A DNA stretch of 52,230 bases from Chara braunii (Eukaryota > Streptophyta > Charophyceae > Charales > Characeae), in assembly GCA_003427395.1 (NCBI GenBank), contig BFEA01000849.1, positions 418,720 through 470,949 of the forward strand. Reading direction: 5' to 3'. The position numbers and the translations under genes are program-made. Of this stretch, positions 44,071 through 52,230 are shown piece after piece. A model generated the notes under the pieces. That model made no database searches. It was given only the letters and a program-made list of their open reading frames with translations, and had not been told where the DNA came from. How positions within the stretch are numbered: the stretch's first letter is position 1; every line of letters starts with the position of its first letter.

Positions 44071-45000
44071 TGCAATCAGATTCACTTTCTTCTTCATACA
44101 ACATGCATGCAAACAGATGGCGAAGCACATTGGCGTTGGGCGCCTACACAACTCAGATACAAACTCGCTTTAGAATGGCTATGGCAATTGCACGCCTTCA
44201 CTTCACTTATCCACTCAGAGTTTACATCCACTGTTTACATGCACTTGACTCTGGAACTCCCTGGATATCCCACACACACTCACACTGTACTTTGCACACA
44301 CTTATTAACACCCTGAAACACTATATCTAACCTATGGTGGCAACGGCTGCTCACCATAACTAACACTGGATGCTATCTCCTTCCTTTAGCCCACTTCGTC
44401 TTCGGGCATCTGCAGACCACCTCGCACAAGTCAGTTGGGCAGCGCTTCCGCATGGCTTACGCAGGAATGAAATGAATGGCTGGACGTTGCCTCTTGATTT
44501 ATACTTTTGTTGGTCGTTGTTCTGCCCTTTTTCCACCGGGCCCTTAGTGCGCATAGTCCCACATGGTACTTGCTGGCTGGACTAAGTGAGCCTGGGATTG
44601 GGTACGCTGACTAAGCAAAGTTGGACTCACCACTTGCCCACTTGCCTCTGGTCTACTGTGAGCAACGTTCAAAAGGCCACTTCTGGACCTTTCAGAAGCT
44701 TGCGGACTTGGCCTTTCGGAAATGTAGCAGCTACGACCTTGACCTTTCAAGACTGTAGGAGCTACGACCTTGACCTTTCAGTATTGCTACAGCTACAACC
44801 TTTACAGAACTATGACCCCTACTGGACAGACCTACGGTTCAAGACCCGACAACAACATCGACCTACGACATACAACAACTGACTCCTAAAACGCAGGTCA
44901 CGGGTTCAAACACACAGGGGTACTGTGCATGGGTAAGGTGAGGTCTAGGGAACGAGCCTTAGGATCTGCATCCGCTACTGCAAAGGTGAAAACCGTTTCA
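44071..45000 (-). repeat. 5' LTR of Element II
   Basis: 930 bp, TG...CA ends. A minus-strand TATAAAT at 44503-44497 is a good TATA box dividing U3 from R/U5. U3 has the CTACGACCTTGACCTTTCA repeat at 44733-44782. Confidence 0.92.
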
Positions 45001-48000
45001 TTTGTCATGTCAAGAAAATAAATATAAAAATAAACGAAAAGAGAGAGAAAAAGGAGGGAGGATGAGATAAAAGTGGAGGGAGAAGGATGGAGTGAGTCGG
45101 CCGTCAGTAGGGACTGACAAGTCCTTACTGTCGAAATCTTGTGGGGAAAAAAAAAAACAAAAAAAAACGACTAACGGTGTGACCGGATTTATCCTATGGT
45201 GAATCGGTTATAAAGTATCTTGATTTTCTTTGGATTTTCTTGAGAAAATAGAAAAAAATCAAGACCTCTTGCAACTTTGGTGCAACGGATTGCAAGGGAG
45301 GATGAAAATACATGTTTCAAGTACATCAGGAGTCGATATTGAGCCCGAATGTACTTGGAAATGTGCGGCCCTATTTTGTTTCAGTTTGGGGCAAGTAAGG
45401 GGGCAATGAGACTAGGAAAATGACCAGCATTGCTCTCCAGGAATTAACGAACTTCATGGGGGTCCCAAGGCCAAGGGAAAATGAACCTTGGCACACCCAA
45501 GAAGTTAAAAAGAGGTTTCTCAAGCATGGACAAGTGGAGGCGGTGAATGGCAATCGTGAGATGAGGATCCAACGACCGAGAATATTAGGCACACTTGGGG
45601 CACATTGGGAAGGGACATTGGGACTGACGGGGGTTAGGAAGTCCCAAATAAAAATAGGACGTCATGAGAAACGGTGTCGGGGACTAGATGGGACCAAAGA
45701 AAAATAGTGAAAAAATTGGGACATGTGCCAGCAACGTCAGGGCTAGAAAATGAGACTACCATGAGAGCAATGGTGGGGACTTGATGAGTCTCAATCCGTT
45801 AGCCAACGTGAAGGATGGACAAACAAGGCAAGTTGCACCGTCAAGATTAAGATCTAGCGGTGGAAAATCTTAGCAACTACCTGTGCGAGGACTAGTAGGC
45901 CGAAGGTGAGGAGTCAAGAGAAGGGAAGGAGAAAACAAAAAAAGAAGGCATACCTTATAGGCCGAGATATCTCGGACTAGTCAAGCAAGGGAGAATAGAG
46001 CCTTAAAGGGCTCTACGCAGAAAATAGGCTGCCAAGGAAAAATCGGAGCAAAGGGGGCCAAAATGTGAGACTAATGAAGGCAAAATGAAACCTTTCTGAG
46101 TATGGGGGTCTCATTATTGTGATCCAAGAAATAACGGACTGCAACTTGATCTAGATCTGGACCTAGACCAAGATCCATGGCCTAGAAAAAATCTCGACAA
46201 CTACTTGACACTTGTCACATCAGAAATAAAATAAAAGAAAAAAAAAAAAAGAGAAAATGGAAGGAGAATGAGACAAAGGTTGAGAAAAAGGTGGAGGGAA
46301 ATGAGCCGGCCAATTGGGACTAGCACAGTAGGGACTGGCAGGTTCCTATTGTGACATCATCACTCCGAAATTAGTGGGAGCAAATCCGGAGTGAAGAGAT
46401 AAGGCCCTTGGGGCATTATTATCTCGACAATATCTGAATTAGAAAGGTGAAAACGAGAGAAATAACAAAAAGGAGTTGACCGGTTTTCTCTCAAGGCGAT
46501 AAATCTGAGATCAGATCTTGTGGAGGAGACAATATGGCCGTTTTTTGTGGGGCCAACTCAAACGGCCAAGTCCTAAATAAGTTGGCAGCCCAAAATGGAA
46601 AGAAACAAAAGAAAGAAAAATACGAAATAATGCATTTGACCAAATATGAAGGCCAGATGTACCAAAAATTGAAAAAATGAGCCATGAGGCTCAAATATGA
46701 AGCATGGGGCACTTGTGGGTAGCTCGGATTATTCCTACGTTGGATATAAGACAAATCAAAGGCAGAAAATGAACCGAGGTACAAGAAAGTAGCTCGGCCT
46801 ACCCAAAAGGGGTGAGACTAGAGAAAATTGAAAAAAAGGCTCATAAGGCCTTTTTCTTTCAAGTAAGGCTGCCCCCCCCAAAATGAGGCATGGGGAGGCT
46901 CTAGAGGTTTGTTCGAGTTGGTACCAACCACTCTGTTTGCATGTACTTGACCAAAAAGAGGCCCAAATACTCTCGGAGAGACTTACTAGTGAGGGAGAGC
47001 CTTGGGGGTACCTAAGTTCACCACGAGGTAAATGTAGAGGACCGTTGGCTGGCCGAAGTGTTGTGCCAAGCCTATATAAGTTAGGGGAGCAGACCGCCAC
47101 ACTCACATTTGCATGAGGCGAGTATAGGCTGGCCGAATAAGCTCAAGAGAGCACCACACTCAACCGAAGTGGGACGGGGGGAACTCCTGCCAGTTTCAGA
47201 GCTTGAGGGAGACTCTAGCCTGGGAGGAGAGCTACAAAGGCTAGTGGAGATGGTGCCAACCTAGGGGAGGGATCTGCCATTGTAAATCGTTACTTTGATT
47301 TTGGAGTTTTCAAGCTTGGGAGTGAGATTTTTTCACTCTCTCTCCATGTTTTGTCCATTTCTCCACTTAGTTGTGAATCGCTATTTGGATTCGTGCCCAT
47401 TCTAGTGTTGTGATCATCTTTTCCTCACGCATTGTCCATTTCTTCACTTGGTTGCAAATCACTACTTATGAACTTGAAAGTTTTCAAGCTTGGGAGTGAG
47501 ATTTTCTCACTCTCTCTCCATGTTTTGTCCATTTCTCCATTTGGCTATAAATCGCTACTTGGATCCTTGCTCGTTCTAGTGTTCTGACAATCTTTCCCTC
47601 ATGCATTGTCCTTTTTCCTCGCTTGGTTGCAAATCGCTACTTTGATCTTTGAGTTTTCAAGCTTGGGAGTGAGATGCTCTCACTCTCTCTCCATGTTTTG
47701 TCCATTTCCCCACTTGGTTTTAAATCGCTACTCGGATTCTTGCTCATTCTAGTGTTGTGTCAATGTTTCCTCATGCATTGTCCTTTTCTTCACTTGCTTG
47801 CAAATCGCTACTTTGAACTTTGAGTTTTCAAGCTTGGGAATGAGATTCTCTCTCTCTCTTCATGTTTTGTCAAAATTTCCACGTGGTTGTAAATCGCTAC
47901 TTGGATTCTTGCTCGTCTTTCCCTGATGCATTGTCCACTTTCTCATTTGGTTGCAAATCGCTACTTTGAACTTTGACTTTTCAAACTTGGGAGTGAAATT

Positions 48001-48200
48001 CTCTCACTTTCTGTCCATGTATGTCTGTTTTTCCACCTAGTTGTAAATTGCTACTTGGATTCTTGCTTATTCTAGTGTTGTGGTCACCTTTTCCTCATAC
48101 ATGATCTATTCCCTCACTCCAATAGAAATCGCAGCTTGGGTCTTTGACCGCACTAGTCATGTGTGAATGGTGTCTACTATAACTCATGCATCTTGTCAAT
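45001..48200 (+). repeat. LTR B, right part (U3, TATA, 173-bp repeats)
   Basis: 45001-46213 matches 35213-36273 at its 3' part. At 46214 a partial third repeat of the start begins (TTGTCACATCAGAAATAAAA against TTTGTCATGTCAAGAAAATA at 45001). CTATATAAG at 47072-47080 is a strong TATA box. The tandem array at 47281-48130 follows and matches LTR B copy 1, which ends next to a PBS, so the strand is plus. The exact termini were not resolved. No coding motif is present. Confidence 0.65.
47281..48130 (+). repeat. ~173-bp tandem repeat (about 5 units) of LTR B
   Basis: The marker CAAGCTTGGG (or CAAACTTGGG) recurs at 47311, 47485, 47658, 47829 and 47982, giving periods of 174, 173, 171 and 153. Each unit consists of two ~87-bp half-units sharing CACTTGGTTG(T/C)AAATCGCTACTT. 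Two units of the same repeat lie at 31780-32110. Confidence 0.88.
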
Positions 48201-48989
48201 TTTTCAGTGGATGATGTTTCACCTCACTCTTGGATGTCCCCACCAGCCATATGTATATGATAGGGTTGTGTGTTTGTAACAGTTCACCCCCTCGTGCTCC
48301 ATTTGAACACCGCGTCCCCCTCCCCTCCCCCTTGTGCTCTATTTCAATACCACTTTATCCAACATGTGCTCTATTTGAACACCACTTTGTTCCTCCCCCC
48401 CGTGCTCTAGTTGAACGCGAAAAAGGGGAGTAGGTAGAAGACCATGACTGCGGCTGCTGCTATTGCTGATGACGAGGAGGAGACTGCTGCTACTGCTGCT
48501 GATGCCTAGCCAAGCGGTTGGTTGTGGCTATTGAGAACCGCTATTTAGGACCCCGGCCAAGAGTCGGTCCGAAAACGGCCAACCAACCGGCGTTGTCGTG
48601 GACACAAAAAACCAACCCCGTGAAATAGAGGGATATATTGGCTGAGATTTGACAGGCTTCATGTCCTAGGCATAGGTAGATGACTTGCAAAATCCCCAAG
48701 CCATCCGAGTCCATTTTCCCACAAAAATGGAAAATGGACGTCGCCGAAAGGTTAACTTAGAGCCTCGGGCAAAAATAGAAATCTGAGAAATCTGAGCTTT
48801 TCGGCTCTCCCTCCCCTAGAAAAATCAGCAAAAAAAAAAGAGAGAGAAATCTGAGTTTTCTAGTGGTCTGAGTTGTTCGCAAGTCTGATTTTTTGCAAAG
48901 TCTGAGTCTCTGTTGCAAATCTGAATTCCACAAGTCTACGATTTCTGATGGTCCGGACGCTGGGACATCGCAAGAAGGATGAGACCGGA
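48201..48989. other. no gene recognised
   Basis: It contains GTGCTC-type short repeats (48285-48415), a GCTGCTGCTATTGCTGATGA-type triplet-rich patch (48450-48508) and AGAAATCTGAG repeats (48778-48860). No coding motif. Confidence 0.5.
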
Positions 48990-50455
48990 AGGTTAAAAAA
49001 CTCTTCACACCATCTTCCTTCTCCACCTCCTTCACTGATCCCCCATAGCCAACCACCATCACACCTTCTTCCTCCTCCATCTTCTTCACTCATCCGCCAT
49101 AGCTAACCACCTTTGCACCTTCTTCCTCCTCCAACCCCTTCACCCATCCACCATAGCCAACCACCTCACACCTTCTTCCTCCTCCATACTCATCACGCAT
49201 TCGCCATAGCCAACCACCTTCACGCCTTCTTTCTCCTCCTCCTTCACCCATCCACCATAGCCAACCACCTCTCACCATCTCCCTCTACCTTCCGCACTCA
49301 TCCTCCATAGCCAACCACCTCACACCTTCTCCCTCTTCCACCTCCTTCACCCATCCACCATAGCTAACCACCTCACACCTTCTTCTTCCTCCATCTTCTT
49401 CAGCCATCCACCATAGCCAACCGCCTTCACACCTTCTTCCTCCTTCACCTCCTTCATCAATCCATCATAGCCAACCCCCTCACACCATCTCCCTCCTCCA
49501 CCTTCTTTACTCAGCGTCCATGCCCAACCACCTCACACCTTCTTCCTCCAACTTCTTCACCCATCCGCCATAGCCAACCACCTTCACACCTTCTTCCTCT
49601 TCCAACCCCTTTACCCGTCCACCATACACCATCTCCCTCCTCCACCTTCTTCACTCATCCTCCATAGCCTACCGACTTCACGCCTTCTTCCTCCTCCACC
49701 TCGTCCACCTCCTTCACCCATCCACCATAGCCAACCATAGCCAACCACCTCCTTCACCCATCCACCATAGCCAACCGCCTTCACACCTTCTCCTTTTCCA
49801 CCTCCTTCACCCATCCACCATAGCCAACCACCTCACACCCTCTTCCTCCTCCATCCTCTTCACCCATCCACCATAACCAACCATCTTCACAACTTCTCCC
49901 TCTTCCACGGCCTTCACCCATCCGCCATAGCCAACCACCTTCACACCTTTTTCCTCCTCCACCTCCTTCACCCATCCACCATAGCCAACCACCTCACACC
50001 ATCTTCCTCCTCCACCTTCTTCACTCATCCTCCATAGCCAACCGCTTTCACGGCTTCTTTCTCCTCCACCTCCTTCACCCATCCACCATAGCCAATCATC
50101 TTCACACTTCTCCCTCTTCCAGCTCCCTCACCCATCCATCATAGCCAACCACCTCCACACCTTCTCTCTCCTCCATCTCCTTCACACATCCACCATAGCC
50201 AACCACCTCACACGTTCTTCCTCCTCGATCCTCTTCAGCCAGATGCCATAGCCAACCACCTTCACACCTTCTTCCTCCTCCACCTCCTTCACCCATCCAC
50301 CATAGTCAACCACCTCACACCTTCTTCCTCCTCCACCTCCTTCGCCCGTCCACCATGACCAACCACTTTCACACCTTCTTCCTCCTCCCCCATCTTCACT
50401 CATCCGCCATAGCCAACCATCTTCACGCCTTCTTCCTCCATCACCCCAATAGCTG
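48990..50455. repeat. ~53/54-bp minisatellite, about 27 units
   Basis: The unit is built from CACCCATCCACCATAGCC, AACCACCT(T)CACACC and TTCTTCCTCCTCCACCTCC. Units differ by one base (CCTCACACC against CCTTCACACC), giving 53 or 54 bp. The minus strand therefore encodes repeated GYGGWVKEVEEEEGVKVV but changes frame between units. That argues against a conserved protein and for a purine/pyrimidine-biased minisatellite. There are no unique spacers. Confidence 0.92.
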
Positions 50456-50571
50456 ATCGACACCATGTTCAACGGAATATGGGATTGTGAAACATAGGGG
50501 GGATCTTAGGTAGGACGGTAGGACGGGTAGGGGATAAGATTTGATTAGAAGTAAGGGGACTTTCTTTCTTT

Positions 50572-50578
50572 CTCTCTG

Positions 50579-50653
<75 letters not shown>
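50572..50653. repeat. (TC)n microsatellite
   Basis: TTTC/TCTG units grade into a long pure TC run ending in a C9-10 tract. Confidence 0.97.
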
Positions 50654-50656
<3 letters not shown>

Positions 50657-50906
50657 CCCCCCCTCTTGTTGTTGGCTCCCCCTCATCTCTGTATCCCATA
50701 CTGTAGGCCTAATCTTAACCCTTCTCTCTGTTTTTACTTTTGGCATGTGACTAACTCTTCCCCACTCACATGTCACATTGCCAAGGATGAATGGTGCAAG
50801 AACTCTGGCCTCACTTGATGGAAAGAGAGGGCAAGGGGAGGGTAATCGGCCCCTTGCGCCACCTAGAAGGAAAAGGTGTTCGAGGATTGAAAAGGCTTGT
50901 GGGCAC

Positions 50907-51056
50907 AAAGGACTTGAGGATTCTTAGGGACTTGTGGATTGACACGTTCCGAGAGATTTGCTGAGTGAAAGAAAGGTCGGTGGACTTGACGAGGATTCAT
51001 AGGGACTTGTGGATTGACAAGTTCCGAGAGATTTGTTGAGTGAAAGAAAGGTCAGT
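50907..51056. repeat. 75-bp tandem duplication
   Basis: Two copies of a unit containing GGGACTTGTGGATTGACA and TTCCGAGAGATTTG, offset by 75 bp (50931 and 51006) with a few mismatches. Confidence 0.85.
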
Positions 51057-52230
51057 GGACTCGACCAACACGTTTACTGCATGTGAAAAAAAAGAGGATG
51101 GGTTGGGCAATGGAAAGAAATGAAGAAGGAAGGAACCAAAAGACAAAGAAAATAAGCATGTGCGTGGGATTATGTGTTGACCCCGAACGGGGGTTGTGCT
51201 TGTCTATATTGCATTGAGTGTGCAGGTGAGTATTGGATAGGGCTCGGAGAAGCCGGACGACAAAAAAAAGACGGAAGCTAAATGGGTTGTGAACGCAACC
51301 TTCCCCCATGGATGACTCTATTGTGCACTTGTGAAAGGAAAGGTGGCCTTAATGGTTGAAAGTCTGTGAAAGCAAAGGGTGGCCGAGAGGCCCACCGAGT
51401 CACATAAAACTGGGGGCGGGGCCCCAAAAAGACTAAAGGGTTGTACAGAGAAGCAACCTGACGCGATGTATGATGCATGAAATAGAGGGAGCCTACACAT
51501 AGGCCGACCAGAGGATAAGGGGCGTTCCTCTACCTCGATGAAGCCGTTAGATCCTGCAATTAGTGAATGGATGTGTGGCCCAAGGAGGACGTTTGGCCTA
51601 CGCATATAAAAAGAAAAGTTTTCAGAGGACCCCTGGACTGCATGAGTATTGGAAGGAGCAATTGCTTGAGAACATAATGAAGCGTTGAAGAATGGACGCT
51701 TGCGAAGGATCAACGAGATTACCCACCTAGTGAGAAAGTTGAGCTACATACCCAATGTCAAAGCTCTCTCGCTCATTGGCCCACTCATATCCATCTCGAA
51801 GCACTAGGTGGGGGTGTGCCTGTGACAAATGGCTCCGTTCCCTCAGCATGAGCGTGGGCGGAGTCGAGCCAACTGGGACCCGCAAAGGGGTTGACTCAGG
51901 CTCGAAAGTCTAACTGGGTGGGGCCCTACACCGGTCCGAGGCAAGCAACATAAGCCAAGAGTCCTATCGATAGCTACTATAGTGATTGAACCCTTCGGTT
52001 GTTCATTCGCGAGTTGCAGGAGTGCTGCTGGAAGCTTGTGCCATCATGCGACTTGGGCATGCATGCGCCTAGAGGAGGAAGACGGTGCTTTGAGGCCAAA
52101 GCTCAGGTTACCGAGGGAGACGAAGTGATGCGGGGGTATTCAGGGGTAGATCCAACTTGGAGAGAGAGGCAGTGAGGTGAGAGATAGAAGCTTGGAGCGC
52201 AGTGAGGCTGAACGATAGAAGGCCAAAGCT
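51057..52230. other. no gene recognised
   Basis: Only short ORFs without domains on either strand. No LTR termini, PBS or tRNA-like structure seen. Moderately G+A-rich at the right edge. Confidence 0.5.

Larger units (their letters stand above)
36274..45000 (-). mobile_element. Element II: full-length Ty3/gypsy retrotransposon, mutated
   Basis: LTRs at 36274-37200 and 44071-45000 share the plus-strand start TGCAATCAGATTC and end AAAACCGTTTCA. The first ~87 aligned bases show about three mismatches, so it is much younger than Element I. The minus-strand PBS (44069-44048) fixes the direction: LTR, W-box-rich leader, gag, zinc knuckle, protease, RT, RNase H, integrase, LTR. Flanking TTTA and TTTG form a 4-bp target duplication with one change, and an uninterrupted paralog of the target exists near 46205-46220. 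Coding defects are a nonsense codon, small RT deletions and a rearranged integrase tail. Confidence 0.94.

Noticed and set aside
44890-44925. tRNA B-box-like GGGTTCAAAC
   Set aside because: No A-box at proper distance, no cloverleaf and no acceptor pairing. It lies within a gypsy LTR and is repeated at 37090.
47281-48130. Centromeric satellite
   Set aside because: Only about five units and embedded in an LTR. Kept only as a checkable idea.
48990-50455. Repeat-protein gene (GYGGWVKEVEEEE repeats on the minus strand)
   Set aside because: 53- and 54-bp units shift the frame repeatedly, with no start, signal or unique domain. A minisatellite explains it.

Overview
This window looks like repeat-dense nuclear DNA from a large streptophyte-type eukaryotic genome, and I see no bacterial, organellar or conventional multi-exon host gene in it. 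The evidence is: (i) several Ty3/gypsy-type LTR retrotransposons whose reverse transcriptase, RNase H and integrase motifs are plant-like; (ii) primer-binding sites matching the 3' end of an initiator-Met tRNA (core TGGTATCGGAG); (iii) a 5'-truncated LINE with a zf-RVT zinc finger; and (iv) long (AG)n, (GT)n, (GAA)n and poly(T) tracts with assembly Ns beside some of them. A charophyte such as Chara would fit, but that is inference and not shown by the sequence.

Layout, left to right. 0-4.8 kb: an (AG)n tract, a possible Gag-like remnant, unassigned sequence and a compound (GT)n/(AG)n microsatellite. 4.8-7.35 kb: the 3' part (LTR, polypurine tract, integrase) of a minus-strand gypsy element with a frameshifted integrase. 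8.03-10.6 kb: an internally deleted plus-strand element that keeps two LTRs, a PBS, a PPT and only the integrase C-terminus/chromodomain. 11.0-12.1 kb: a relative of it, reduced to a chromodomain scrap plus an LTR. 12.3-13.56 kb: a solo LTR in minus orientation with a perfect 4-bp target duplication, inside a tandem host repeat. 14.15-26.4 kb: Element I, a structurally complete but mutated minus-strand gypsy element. Its 5' LTR has been hit twice, by a foreign solo LTR (CCATG target duplication) and by a truncated LINE (14-bp duplication). 26.7-28.6 kb: a plus-strand LTR of the same family as the 12.3 kb solo LTR, followed by a PBS and a region full of TGACGTGG-like boxes and an 85-N gap.

28.6-31.1 kb is the least repetitive stretch. 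It holds one candidate small secreted-protein ORF and a poly(A)-only retroposition scar. 31.1-32.3 kb: an LTR of a third family ('LTR B') with 173-bp tandem repeats and a PBS. 33.0-34.0 kb: a minus-strand gypsy RT/protease relic. 34.2-36.3 and 45.0-48.2 kb: LTR B sequence, split by Element II (36.27-45.0 kb). Element II is an 8.7 kb minus-strand gypsy element with recognisable gag, protease, RT, RNase H and integrase, a near-perfect PBS, paired LTRs and a leader carrying a 10-bp-periodic TTGACC array. 49-50.45 kb: a ~53/54-bp minisatellite. The remainder is unassigned.

No intact autonomous element is present: every pol region has stops, frameshifts or deletions. The biology here is retroelement biology: a nested insertion history readable from target duplications and empty-site paralogs, LTR and leader sequences dense in candidate plant transcription-factor sites, and a striking excess of perfect 5' splice-donor consensus in retroelement regulatory DNA. 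All motif-to-function statements are inferences from sequence. No alignments or searches were run.
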